Assembly (NCBI GenBank): GCA_051955775.1
Contig: JBQCGJ010000227.1
Coordinates: forward strand, 1-20,973
DNA: 20,973 nt
Direction: 5' to 3'
From: DASUHT01 sp051955775
Lineage (GTDB): Bacteria > Actinomycetota > Thermoleophilia > Gaiellales > JAICJC01
In this document: one piece after another, positions 7,265-14,791 of the stretch
How the letters are laid out: every line of letters starts with the position of its first letter
Position numbering within the stretch: position 1 is the stretch's first letter
The notes under the pieces: model-generated
What the model saw: only the letters and a program-made list of their open reading frames with translations
Database searches by the model: none
What the model was told of the DNA's origin: nothing
Position numbers and translations under genes: made by a program

Positions 7265-9610
7265 TCAGGCGGCGCGGTCGTCGCTGCGCCGGCGGTCCTT
7301 CAGCAACGGCGTGATGTCGGCCGCCGGAGCCGGGCGGGCGAACAGGAAGCCCTGCGCGCGATCACAGCCCAGCGCGCGCAGCGAGGCGAGCTGGGCCTCG
7401 GTCTCGATGCCCTCCGCGGTCGCCACCAGATCCAGGGCATGAGCGAGGCTGACGATGTTCGCGGTGATGGCCGCGTCCTTGGCGTTGTGCTCGGCGCCCT
7501 GGATGAACGAGCGGTCGACCTTGATCATGTCGATCGGGAAGTGCCGCAGCTGGCCCAGGGACGAGAAGCCGGTGCCGAAGTCGTCGATCGCCAGGTGCAC
7601 CCCCCGCCGGTGCAGCTCGGACAGCTCGGCGCGGGCGCGGTCGCCGGTGGTGCCCTCCTGGACGATCGTGGTCTCCGTGACCTCGAGGCCGAGCCGCCCG
7701 GCTGACAGGCCGACCTCGGCCAGGTACTGCTCGACCAGCGCGCGCACGCCGCCCGCCGCGAGCTGCTTGCCGGAGATGTTGACCCACGTCACGAACGCCG
7801 GCGAGAGAAGGCCGTCGCGCTCCCACTGCGCGGTCACCCGGCACGCCTCCCGCAGCACGAACGCGCCGAGAGCGAAGATCGTCCCCGTCGACTCGGCGAT
7901 GGGGATGAACTGCGACGGCGGCACCGGCCCGCGGTGCAGCGATGTCCAGCGCAGCAACGCCTCCACCCCGATGATGTCGCCCGTCGTGATGTCCACCTCG
8001 GGCTGGTAGTGGACGGTGAACTCGTTCCGCGGCAGGGCGAGCCGGAGCTCCTGCTCCAGGATCCGCATCTCGACAGCCTCGTCCGCCATCTCCTGGCCGA
8101 ACACGGCGTGGCGGTTGCGGCCGGCCTCCTTGGCGGCGTACATCGCGATGTCGGCATTGCGGATCATCTGGTCGCTGTGCGCCTCGCCGCCGCGGTGGGC
8201 GACGATGCCGATGCTGGCCCCCACGGCGAACTCACCGTCCTCGACGACGAGCGGCTCGGACAGGGTGCCCAGCAGGCGCTGCGCGACGGACACCGCCTGT
8301 GAATCGGCTGCGCCCTCCAGCAGCACCCCGAACTCATCGCCCCCGAACCGGGCCAGCGTGTCCTCGGGCCGCAGCACGCCCTCGAACCGCCTCGCCACCT
8401 CGCACAGCACCCGGTCGCCGGCGTCATGGCCGAGGCTGTCGTTGACCTGCTTGAAGCCGTCGAGATCGATCAAGAGCAGCGACAGGGCCTCGCCGCTGCG
8501 GGCCGAGCGGGCGCCCGCGTGGTCCAGCCGATCGCGGAACAGCGCTCGGTTGGCGAGGCCGGTCAGGTCGTCCTGGTACGCCTGGCGGGACAGCTGCTCC
8601 TGGAGCCTCGTACGCTCGGTGATGTCGCGGCAGTTGAGCACGATGCCGCGGATCTGGCGGTCGGCCCGCAGGTCGGTCACGTGCGCCTCCAGGTGGCGCC
8701 AATCCCCATCCTGGTTGACCATCCGGAAGACCAGTTCGGTGGGCTCGCCGTCCGCCGCGGCAGCCTCCAGCTCCAGCCGGTCGTCGTCGTGCACGAGGTG
8801 CACATAGCCGTCTCGCATCAGCGACCCGGCCGGGTGGCCCAGCATCCGCGTAACCGACTGGCTGGCGTACCGGCAGCCGCCCTCGCCGAACACCAGCACG
8901 ACGTCGGTGGAGGCGGTGACGAGACTCCGGAAGTGGGCCGTCTGGCGGCGCGTGGCCGCGATCAGGGCAAGCGCGAGCAGCAGCGAGATGATCAGTCCTC
9001 CCACGCCCAGCGCGAGCTGCAGCATGATCAGATGGTTGACGTTCGCATCGTCGGCGGCCGCCATGGTGCGGGCGGCGTTCAGCGACACGTTGGCGGTCAG
9101 TGCCGCCAGCACGCGCAGCCGCTGCACCGGGTCGCGAGAGACGATGTGCTCCCCCGCCGTCAGCGGAAGGTCGGTGGTCGGGTTGTGCGTGAGCAGCGCG
9201 TCGCCGGTCGACTGCAGGTCGCCCACCAGCCGCCACTCCTGGTCGAGCTGCGCCCGTACCTCCGCGCCCTGGGCGGCCGGCAGAGCCGTCTCGTCGTCGT
9301 TGCCGTTGACCTGGGGCGCGACGCCCCCGTTCAGCAGCGCCAGCGCGCTCTTGGTCAGGATGACGCCGGTGGCCGCCGGATCCGATCGCTCACCCTGGCG
9401 CTGCAGCAGCACGTCGGCGACGTATTGCTCGGCCAGGGTGCGCTGGCGGGCAGCAACCTCCAGCACGGCGGCCCGGTGCTGGCTGTGCGACGTGGCGCTG
9501 ATCGACAGGACCAGGCTGAGAGTCGACGAGATGCCGAACGTCAGCAGGATGGCCACCACCGCGCGGCGGTTGCGGCTTTCAAACGGGGAGAAGCTGGGCC
9601 GGCCGAACAT
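7265..9610 (-). CDS. Membrane-bound PAS-GGDEF-EAL c-di-GMP enzyme
   Basis: A 781-residue bifunctional-type c-di-GMP enzyme. TM1 (about 17-37) and TM2 (about 196-218) flank a roughly 155-residue extracytoplasmic sensor region. A PAS domain follows (about 226-331, ending CRDITERT), then GGDEF (about 343-505) and EAL (about 515-770). The cyclase motif RFGGDEF (421-427) is intact, and an inhibitory RxxD site (R414-P-E-D417) sits five residues before it. The EAL domain keeps EALLRW (550-555), VNISGKQ, EVTETTI, DDFGTGFSSL, IKVDRSF and AEGIET, so phosphodiesterase activity is also expected. The ATG lies 2 nt after the cupredoxin stop, so the two are coupled. Confidence 0.95.
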   Translation of the reverse strand: MFGRPSFSPFESRNRRAVVAILLTFGISSTLSLVLSISATSHSQHRAAVLEVAARQRTLAEQYVADVLLQRQGERSDPAATGVILTKSALALLNGGVAPQVNGNDDETALPAAQGAEVRAQLDQEWRLVGDLQSTGDALLTHNPTTDLPLTAGEHIVSRDPVQRLRVLAALTANVSLNAARTMAAADDANVNHLIMLQLALGVGGLIISLLLALALIAATRRQTAHFRSLVTASTDVVLVFGEGGCRYASQSVTRMLGHPAGSLMRDGYVHLVHDDDRLELEAAAADGEPTELVFRMVNQDGDWRHLEAHVTDLRADRQIRGIVLNCRDITERTRLQEQLSRQAYQDDLTGLANRALFRDRLDHAGARSARSGEALSLLLIDLDGFKQVNDSLGHDAGDRVLCEVARRFEGVLRPEDTLARFGGDEFGVLLEGAADSQAVSVAQRLLGTLSEPLVVEDGEFAVGASIGIVAHRGGEAHSDQMIRNADIAMYAAKEAGRNRHAVFGQEMADEAVEMRILEQELRLALPRNEFTVHYQPEVDITTGDIIGVEALLRWTSLHRGPVPPSQFIPIAESTGTIFALGAFVLREACRVTAQWERDGLLSPAFVTWVNISGKQLAAGGVRALVEQYLAEVGLSAGRLGLEVTETTIVQEGTTGDRARAELSELHRRGVHLAIDDFGTGFSSLGQLRHFPIDMIKVDRSFIQGAEHNAKDAAITANIVSLAHALDLVATAEGIETEAQLASLRALGCDRAQGFLFARPAPAADITPLLKDRRRSDDRAA

Positions 9611-9612
9611 CC

Positions 9613-10050
9613 TCAGCGGACCGTCAGCGCGGCGTGCATGCCGCCCTCGTAGTGTCCGAGCATGTTGCAGAAGACGACGTACTTGCCGGGCCGCAGGTGC
9701 AGTCGCAACACGCGCGTCTCTCCCGGCGACAGCCCCGGCAGCTCGCCCAGTGTGCGTGGCCCGAGCGCATCCTCGTTGAGCGTGATGCCGTCGGAGCGCA
9801 GCGGCAGCCCCTTCCCGTCGGCCCGCACGACGATCAGCTCATGGGTGTCAGGGCCCTTGTTGTGGTCGATCAGACTGATCTCGCCCGGTTGCACGACGGA
9901 CGGCGAGAGCTTGATCTGGAAATCCTGCTCGCTGACGTGGATGACCGGGCCGGACGGCGGGCTGGACGAGCTGTTCCCACACCCGGCGGCCATCGGCACG
10001 GCGACCGCGAGCGCGCAGGCGCACGCGAGACGGAGACGGTGGGCCACCAT
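9613..10050 (-). CDS. Cupredoxin-fold copper lipoprotein
   Basis: A 145-residue lipoprotein with lipobox MAAGC (Cys24), a Ser/Pro linker and one cupredoxin domain. Type 1 copper ligands are present: His70 in DTHELIV, then Cys128, His133 and Met138 in VFCNMLGHYEGGM. A blue-copper electron carrier or copper-binding envelope protein is therefore likely. It sits 2 nt upstream of the GGDEF-EAL gene, so a sensing role for that enzyme's external domain is conceivable but unproven. A 7-bp inverted repeat directly abuts the ATG. The gene follows modC on the same strand after 71 bp and may be read from that operon. Confidence 0.88.
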   Translation of the reverse strand: MVAHRLRLACACALAVAVPMAAGCGNSSSSPPSGPVIHVSEQDFQIKLSPSVVQPGEISLIDHNKGPDTHELIVVRADGKGLPLRSDGITLNEDALGPRTLGELPGLSPGETRVLRLHLRPGKYVVFCNMLGHYEGGMHAALTVR

Positions 10051-10077
10051 TCAGCCCAGATCGGCAGCAAGGGCTGA
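10051..10077 (-). promoter_or_regulatory. Inverted repeat abutting the cupredoxin start codon
   Basis: Perfect 7-bp arms TCAGCCC and GGGCTGA around a 13-nt spacer. In the minus-strand RNA the hairpin ends on the base directly before the AUG, and no Shine-Dalgarno sequence is visible in the gap. It could be a weak terminator for the mod operon, an operator, or a structure affecting translation initiation. Confidence 0.35.
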
Positions 10078-10121
10078 CCGCTTGAGGACGTTTGTGCGAT
10101 TCCGCGCGTATTCTGTTGACC

Positions 10122-11132
10122 TCAGGAATCAGCCGGTTCGCCGTCGGACCGTGCCACCACCCGGGTGGAGGTGGCCTTCCAGGTCGCAACCAGGGTGTCG
10201 CCGGAGCGGATGCCCAGCCGCTCGACCGATTCCGGGGTGACCTCCGCCGTCAGGTCATCCATGGCCACGCGGGCGCGGTTACCAAGCACCGTCACCCTGC
10301 GAACCGTGCCCTGGAGGTGGTTCAGCGCAGATGTGTCTGCGGGGGACTCGCGCGACAGGGTGATGTCCCACGGGGCGACCAGCACAGCGACCGGCCCCTG
10401 CGCTGGATCGGCGATGGAGACGCTGTTTCCCCGCGCGAGCGACACGGCCCGGCCCGCCGCCAGGCCGGGCAGGTAGTTCATCCCCGCGAAATCGGCCACG
10501 AAACGGCTGGCCGGGACGTCCAGCAGCTCCTGCGGTGCGCCCTCCTGCACCACACGCCCGGCGTCCACGACGACCACCCGTTCGGCCAGGGCAGCCGCCT
10601 CGTCGTACGCGTGGGTGACCACCAGCGACGGCACGCCGGTCTCCCGCAGGATGTGTGCCAGCTCGCCCGCCACCGCCTCTCTGGTGGTCGGGTCGAGCGC
10701 GTTCAGCGGCTCGTCGAGCAGCAGCACGTGCGGATCGGTGGCCAGCGCGCGGGCCAGCGCCACCCGCTGGCGTTCGCCGCCGGACAGCTCGGACGGCCTC
10801 GCGCCCTCCAGATGGTCGATGCGCAGCCGTTCCAGGAGCGGCCAGATGGGGCGACGGGCCTGGAAGCCCACGTTGCGGCGCACGGACAGGTGCGGGAAGA
10901 GCGCGTAGTGCTGGAACACGAAGCCGACCCGGCGGCGCTCAGGAGGCAGGTTGATCCCGCGAGCGAACCACTGCTCGCCGTCGCACTCGACCCGGCCCGA
11001 GGCCGGGGTCATGAGGCCGGCGATCAGCCGCAGGATGGTGCTCTTGCCCGCCCCGGACGGGCCGACCACCGCCACCGTGCGCTCCGCCTCCAGCCGCACA
11101 TCGAGCTCGAAGTGTCGGAGCGGAAACGTCAG
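10122..11132 (-). CDS. modC: Molybdate ABC transporter ATPase ModC
   Basis: ATPase of the molybdate importer. From the proposed start it has Walker A GPSGAGKS (24-31), the Q-loop FVFQHYALFP, signature LSGGERQRVALARAL, Walker B HVLLLDEPLNALD and the H-loop VVTHAYDEA. A C-terminal Mop/TOBE domain follows (LNHLQGTVRRVTVLGNRARVAMDD onward). The family N-terminus would begin at LTFPLRHFELDV, whose codon is CTG and overlaps the modB stop as CTGA. No ATG, GTG or TTG lies near that point. The nearest upstream canonical start in frame is GTG at 11207, which would add 25 residues with no family counterpart. The function is secure and the start is uncertain. Confidence 0.92.
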   Translation of the reverse strand: MTFPLRHFELDVRLEAERTVAVVGPSGAGKSTILRLIAGLMTPASGRVECDGEQWFARGINLPPERRRVGFVFQHYALFPHLSVRRNVGFQARRPIWPLLERLRIDHLEGARPSELSGGERQRVALARALATDPHVLLLDEPLNALDPTTREAVAGELAHILRETGVPSLVVTHAYDEAAALAERVVVVDAGRVVQEGAPQELLDVPASRFVADFAGMNYLPGLAAGRAVSLARGNSVSIADPAQGPVAVLVAPWDITLSRESPADTSALNHLQGTVRRVTVLGNRARVAMDDLTAEVTPESVERLGIRSGDTLVATWKATSTRVVARSDGEPADS

Positions 11133-11980
11133 CTCGGCTCGAAGCGAAGAAGCCTCCCTCCGCGGGTCACCAGGCGCACCGCGAAAAGCACCGCGGCGCT
11201 CACGCACACAAGCACCGCGCCCAGCGCCAGGGCGGCGTCGAAGTTGCCCTGCTCGAAGCCCAGGTAGATGGCGATGGGCGCAGTCTGGGTCACGCCCTGC
11301 AGGCTACCGGCGAACATGATGGTGGCCCCGAACTCGCCCAGCGCCCGCGCCCAGCCCAGCGCCGCGCCCGCGCCCAGCCCGGCCGACGCCAGCGGGATGG
11401 CGACCTCGAAGAACACCTTCCAGCGGCCGGCCCCCAGCGTGCGCGCGGCCGCCAGCATGTCAGGGTCGACGGCGGCGAACGCCGCCTGTGCCTGCCGCAG
11501 GTAGAGCGGCCCGGCCACGAACGTCATGGCCATCACCACCGCAGCCTGCGTGAACGGCAGCTGGATGCCCAGCGCGTCCAGTTGCGAGCCCAGCAGACCC
11601 GCCCGGCCAAAGGCGGCGAACAGGCCGATCCCGGCCACCGCCGGCGGCAGCACGAGCGGCAGCTCGAACAGCGTCTGCAGCACCGAGGCGCCGCGCACGC
11701 GGGTGTTGGCCAGCCAGTAGGCGACGGGCGTGCCGACGATCAGCATGGTGGCCAGCGACAGGCCGCTGGTGATCAGCGACACCCGGATCGCATCACGCGC
11801 CAGCGATGTGTCGATCCCGCTGCGCAGGTCGCCCTGCTTGAAGATCCCGATCAGCGGCAGCGCGAAGAACGCGGTGGCGAGCGCCGCCAGCAGGAAGACG
11901 ACTACTGCGAAGGAGGCGGACCGAAGCCGTATCGCCGAAGCACCGCCTGCCCTTTCGGCCCCGTCACCAGGTCGATCCAC
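11129..11980 (-). CDS. modB: Molybdate ABC transporter permease ModB
   Basis: Integral membrane channel of the molybdate importer. About five hydrophobic helices are visible from FAVVVFLLAALATAFFALPL to ALALGAVLVCVSAAVLFAV. The cytoplasmic EAA-loop segment (AAARTLGAGRWKVFFEVAIP) is followed by the ModB-typical RALGEFGATIMFAG. The natural start is hard to place. No ATG, GTG or TTG occurs between the modA stop and the first helix. The best in-frame candidate is GTG at 11980, giving 283 residues and a 79-bp overlap with modA. An ATA codon nearer the first helix (IRLRSASF) is a rarer alternative. The frame is open far upstream, but that part is modA in another frame. Confidence 0.9.
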   Translation of the reverse strand: MDRPGDGAERAGGASAIRLRSASFAVVVFLLAALATAFFALPLIGIFKQGDLRSGIDTSLARDAIRVSLITSGLSLATMLIVGTPVAYWLANTRVRGASVLQTLFELPLVLPPAVAGIGLFAAFGRAGLLGSQLDALGIQLPFTQAAVVMAMTFVAGPLYLRQAQAAFAAVDPDMLAAARTLGAGRWKVFFEVAIPLASAGLGAGAALGWARALGEFGATIMFAGSLQGVTQTAPIAIYLGFEQGNFDAALALGAVLVCVSAAVLFAVRLVTRGGRLLRFEPS

Positions 11981-12696
11981 TGCTGTGCCGTCCTCCGGTT
12001 CTTGGTCGCCGACACGATCCCGATCGGATACACCGCGGTGGCCTGGGCGGCCGCCGGGAGCGTGATCTCCTTCAGCTTGCTGCGCTGGGAGAGGGCGTCG
12101 GTCACGTACACGAAGCCGGCGTCGGCCTCTCCCAGCGTGACCTTCGCGAGCACACTCTCTGCATCCTGCTCCTTGCTCACGATGTTGAGCTGGGAGTCGG
12201 TGATGCCCAGGTTGCCCAGAACGGTCTCGGTGTAGGTGCCCAGCGGCACCGCGGGGTCGGCCACGACCAGCTTGGCCCCATGCTTGAGGTCGTTGATGGA
12301 CGTGATGTGTGCCGGATTCGACTTCGGCACCACCAGGATGAGCGTGTTGGTGGCGAAGTTCGTGGTCGGGCCGAGCTTGTGGGCGGTCTGGAGCTGCTGC
12401 GGGTACTTGGGGCTGGCGGCCGCGTAGACGTCCGACGGAGCGCCCTGTTCGATCTGTGCCGCCAGCTGGTCGCTGCCGGCCAGGTTGAGATTCACCTTCC
12501 AGCCGGGATGCGAGCTCTGGAAATCGGTCTTCAGCGCGCCGAAGGCGTTGATCAGCGAGGACGCCGCGAACACGTTCAGCGTGCCGCCGCTGTGCGCTGC
12601 CGCGGTCTGGGCCGGGGAGCCGGAGGAGCTGCCACAGGCTGCTGAGGATGCCGCCAGCGCGACCGCGACCACGCACCAGCGGATACGTGGCCTCAC
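11902..12696 (-). CDS. modA: Molybdate-binding lipoprotein ModA
   Basis: Solute-binding protein that delivers molybdate (possibly tungstate) to ModB/ModC. The 264 residues begin with a lipoprotein signal ending in SSAAC (Cys21) and a Ser/Gly linker. The ModA core follows: GGTLNVFAASSLINAFGAL, NLAGSDQLAAQIEQGAPSDVYAAAS, FATNTLILVVPKSNP, GEADAGFVYVTDA and PIGIVSATKN. Serines in AASSL and AGSDQ are the expected oxyanion contacts. The GTG start overlaps the upstream regulator stop as GTGA (12693-12696), so the regulator, modA, modB and modC form one operon. Confidence 0.95.
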   Translation of the reverse strand: MRPRIRWCVVAVALAASSAACGSSSGSPAQTAAAHSGGTLNVFAASSLINAFGALKTDFQSSHPGWKVNLNLAGSDQLAAQIEQGAPSDVYAAASPKYPQQLQTAHKLGPTTNFATNTLILVVPKSNPAHITSINDLKHGAKLVVADPAVPLGTYTETVLGNLGITDSQLNIVSKEQDAESVLAKVTLGEADAGFVYVTDALSQRSKLKEITLPAAAQATAVYPIGIVSATKNRRTAQQWIDLVTGPKGQAVLRRYGFGPPPSQ

Positions 12697-13076
12697 TGCT
12701 TCTCGACCATCACGGATGTCGCCTTCACGGTGGCCACCGCCTTCACTCCCGGGCGCAGGCCGAGCTCGTCGACGGCGTCTCGGGTCACGATCGACACGAC
12801 CTGGAACGGCCCGGCGCGCATCACCACCTGGGCCACCACCCCGGTCACCTCCACGCTCTCCACGACCCCCTCGAATCGGTTACGAGCCGAGAACCCGTCC
12901 CCCACCCGCACGTGTTCGTGGCCTCCCAGCCGCTCCACGTCGGCGGCCGAGATCAGCCTCCGGTTACGGTGGTCGCGCACGGTTTCGATGCGGCCGTCCC
13001 GCTCCCACCGTCGCAGGGTATCGACGCTGACGCCCAGGGCCCGCGCGGCATCGCCGATGGGCATCAAGCGGTCCAT
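12693..13076 (-). CDS. HTH-Mop molybdate-responsive regulator
   Basis: A 127-residue protein. Residues 1-50 form an excisionase/MerR-type helix-turn-helix (MPIGDAARALGVSVDTLRRWERDGRI). After a short linker comes a molybdopterin-binding Mop/TOBE domain (SARNRFEGVVESVEV through VKATSVMVEKQ). It is first in the mod operon and ends in a GTGA overlap with modA. The architecture suggests a one-component molybdate sensor controlling its own transporter, doing the job of ModE with a different DNA-binding domain. ATG at 13076 is chosen because the HTH follows at once, and AGGG lies upstream. The frame extends to 13151 with no recognisable sequence. Its likely operator is the inverted repeat at 13204-13224. 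Confidence 0.88.
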   Translation of the reverse strand: MDRLMPIGDAARALGVSVDTLRRWERDGRIETVRDHRNRRLISAADVERLGGHEHVRVGDGFSARNRFEGVVESVEVTGVVAQVVMRAGPFQVVSIVTRDAVDELGLRPGVKAVATVKATSVMVEKQ

Positions 13077-13203
13077 ACCACTGACCCTACCAGCACCCGC
13101 GTCCGGGTCGGGTAGAGGGCGGGGATACAGCGGGATGACCACATCTACCACCTAGGCAGTCTCCCTCTGAATACCGCGACAAACGGTGGTTGAAATCCAA
13201 GTC

Positions 13204-13224
13204 AGCACAGGCAATGCCTATGCT
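13204..13224 (-). promoter_or_regulatory. Operator-like inverted repeat upstream of the mod operon
   Basis: Nine-base arms AGCACAGGC and GCCTATGCT flank AAT. The arms are inverted complements except at one position. The site lies in the 179-bp gap between molbindin and the HTH-Mop gene, about 130 bp before that gene. It is the best candidate binding site for the HTH-Mop protein. It differs from the E. coli ModE box, as expected for an unrelated DNA-binding domain. Confidence 0.6.
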
Positions 13225-13255
13225 ACATGGAACTCGACCGACGTGTGCGCGGTTG

Positions 13256-13468
13256 TCAGTCGAGCCCGGTGGCGATCATGACGTCGGACGCCTTGATCAC
13301 CGCGGTCACGTCCGACCCCTCGCGCAGCCCCAGCTCGTCCACCGCCTCGACGGTGATCGAGGCGACCACGCGCTGGCCGCCGACGTCGAGCTCGACGTTG
13401 GCAATGGCCTCGCCGCGCCGGATCGACCTGACGGTCCCCTCGAGCCGGTTTCGAGCGCTCAGCTTCAT
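13256..13468 (-). CDS. Molbindin (single Mop/TOBE domain)
   Basis: A 70-residue protein made only of one Mop domain: MKLSARNRLEGTVRSIRRGE, then AVDELGLREGSDVTAVIKASDVMI. Such molbindins oligomerise and store or buffer molybdate or tungstate in the cytoplasm. It shares SARNR(F/L)EG, AVDELGLR and K-A-x-x-VM with the Mop domain of the neighbouring HTH-Mop regulator, so the two look like products of a local duplication. The ATG overlaps the stop of the Clp N-domain gene as ATGA, which couples their translation. The mod operon follows after a 179-bp regulatory gap. Confidence 0.9.
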   Translation of the reverse strand: MKLSARNRLEGTVRSIRRGEAIANVELDVGGQRVVASITVEAVDELGLREGSDVTAVIKASDVMIATGLD

Positions 13469-14118
13469 CCTGTCCCCTCCTCAATCGCTTTCCAGGCAAC
13501 CCGATAGGAGATCGCCCAACGCGAACCGCACCCCGGGCACTCCCGTTCCCCCTCCGCAGTCACGTCGAACACGGTGTTCGGGGCGTCCGTGGTCACCGAC
13601 TCCAGCGTCCGGGCGCAGTTCGGGCAGCTGATCCGAAACTGCGGCCGCGGCCCGGAGGCGCGTGCGGCGAAGCCGACACGAGGCATGAGTCGCATCGTTT
13701 CCATCCGGATCGTCTCCGCGTCGGCGCCGTGGTCCTGCAGGATGCGGGCCGCCACGCCCTCGTTCTCCCGCACCAGGCCGAGCAGGATGTGCTCGGTGCC
13801 GATATGGGTGCTGCTCAGCGACAGCGCTTCGCGAAGCGACAGCTCGAGCACCTTCTTGGCGCGCGGGGTGAACGGGATGTCCGCGGGCGCCGGCGGGTCG
13901 CCGCGGCCGACGATCCGCACGACCTGGCTGCGCACCCCCTCAAGCTCGATGTCGAGCGAGCTGAGCACCCGGGCCGCCAGGGTGTCCTCGTCGTGCAGCA
14001 GGCCGAGCAGCAGGTGCTCGGTACCGATGAAGTTGTGGTCGAGCGCACCGGCCTCGGTCTGGGCGTACACGATGGCCTGCCTGGCCTGCTCGGTGAACCG
14101 CTCGAACACGGTCCGCAT
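13465..14118 (-). CDS. Stand-alone Clp N-domain protein with zinc ribbon
   Basis: A 217-residue protein with the double helical repeat of the ClpA/ClpC N-terminal domain. Repeat 1 (about 2-76) starts FERFTEQARQAIVYAQTEA and contains HNFIGTEHLLLGLL. Repeat 2 (about 80-145) contains FTPRAKKVLELSLREA and STHIGTEHILLGLV. No AAA+ module follows. Instead the tail carries two CxxC pairs, C165-P-N-C168 and C194-P-G-C197, typical of a zinc ribbon. Such a protein cannot unfold substrates and is more likely an adaptor or decoy for the ClpC/ClpP machine. ATG at 14118 is chosen because the domain starts there. Its stop overlaps the molbindin start as ATGA. Confidence 0.9.
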   Translation of the reverse strand: MRTVFERFTEQARQAIVYAQTEAGALDHNFIGTEHLLLGLLHDEDTLAARVLSSLDIELEGVRSQVVRIVGRGDPPAPADIPFTPRAKKVLELSLREALSLSSTHIGTEHILLGLVRENEGVAARILQDHGADAETIRMETMRLMPRVGFAARASGPRPQFRISCPNCARTLESVTTDAPNTVFDVTAEGERECPGCGSRWAISYRVAWKAIEEGTG

Positions 14119-14164
14119 TCTCCCACTACAGTGTCTGCGGGCGAGCACGAACAAGGAGGGCGAC

Positions 14165-14683
14165 ATGGCTTCTGGAAACCGGAAGATCCTGGCCGCGAGC
14201 TTCGTCCTGGCGGACGGCGGCTCGCGTGGTGCGGGCGCGGTGGCCGGCGCCTTCCCTGACCAGATCGGGAACACGGCGGTGTTGCACGTCAAGTCGGACG
14301 GCACGGTCAAGTTCGTCGAATCGAAGGACTGGGGCGCGGGCCGGGGAGCGCTGCTGGGCGGAGCGATCGGCATCATCGGCGGCCCGATCGGGATGATCGC
14401 CGGCGGCGGCATCGGCGCGCTGGCCGCCAAGCTGCGTGACTCCGGGTTCCCCGACAGCCAGCTGGAGCAGCTCGGTCGGACGCTTCAGCCTGGCGGCTCG
14501 GCGGTGGTCGTGGAGATCGGCGCAGGGGCCGTGGCCACGGCCCGTGAGCTGCTGTCGGTGCTGGGGGCGAACACCGTCGTGGTGGAGGACCTGGACACCG
14601 ATGTGGCCGGGCTGTTCGACGAGGAGGCCACTCCACAGCCGGAGCCGGACCCGGCTGCGACGCCCGCGCAACCCGGCTCCTAG
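14165..14683 (+). CDS. DUF1269-like glycine-zipper membrane protein
   Basis: A 172-residue protein resembling the DUF1269 family of unknown function. The N-terminus (ILAASFVLADGGSRGAGAV...) is a small alpha-beta domain. A glycine-rich hydrophobic segment (about 57-90, ALLGGAIGIIGGPIGMIAGGGIGALAAKL) can span or pack in the membrane. A second alpha-beta half follows (AVVVEIGAGAVATARELLSVLGANTVVVEDL), then an acidic, proline-rich tail. AAGGAGGG at 14153-14160 is an excellent ribosome binding site 4 nt before the ATG. It is divergent from the Clp N-domain gene with only 46 bp between the starts. Proteins of this kind are often stress-associated, which is inference here. Confidence 0.8.
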   Translation: MASGNRKILAASFVLADGGSRGAGAVAGAFPDQIGNTAVLHVKSDGTVKFVESKDWGAGRGALLGGAIGIIGGPIGMIAGGGIGALAAKLRDSGFPDSQLEQLGRTLQPGGSAVVVEIGAGAVATARELLSVLGANTVVVEDLDTDVAGLFDEEATPQPEPDPAATPAQPGS

Positions 14684-14718
14684 CGCCAGCGGCCGCCAAC
14701 AGCGCGCGATTCCACGTG

Positions 14719-14744
14719 GTTTAGGCGCTGCGCGATTCGGGTAT
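14719..14744 (+). promoter_or_regulatory. Sigma-B/SigF-type stress promoter
   Basis: GTTTAG (14719-14724), a 14-bp spacer, and GGGTAT (14739-14744). This matches the general-stress sigma factor consensus (GTTT-N-GGGTAT) known for sigma-B of Bacillus and SigF/SigB of actinobacteria, with correct spacing. It lies about 48 bp before the 28-residue membrane peptide, giving a transcript that would also cover the next small membrane gene. Confidence 0.75.
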
Positions 14745-14791
14745 TTGCTTTTCCGCTTCACGCAATTCACGGACCGCGGAGAGGAGTCAAC

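Noticed and set aside
11981..12676. Upstream extension of the modB frame to 515 codons
   Set aside because: The extension is the second frame of modA, whose lipobox and binding-protein motifs are unambiguous.
13566..13580. CGAAC-N5-GTTCG, a near LexA box
   Set aside because: The spacer is 5 bp instead of 4, and the sequence codes for a conserved part of the Clp N-domain protein well inside the gene.
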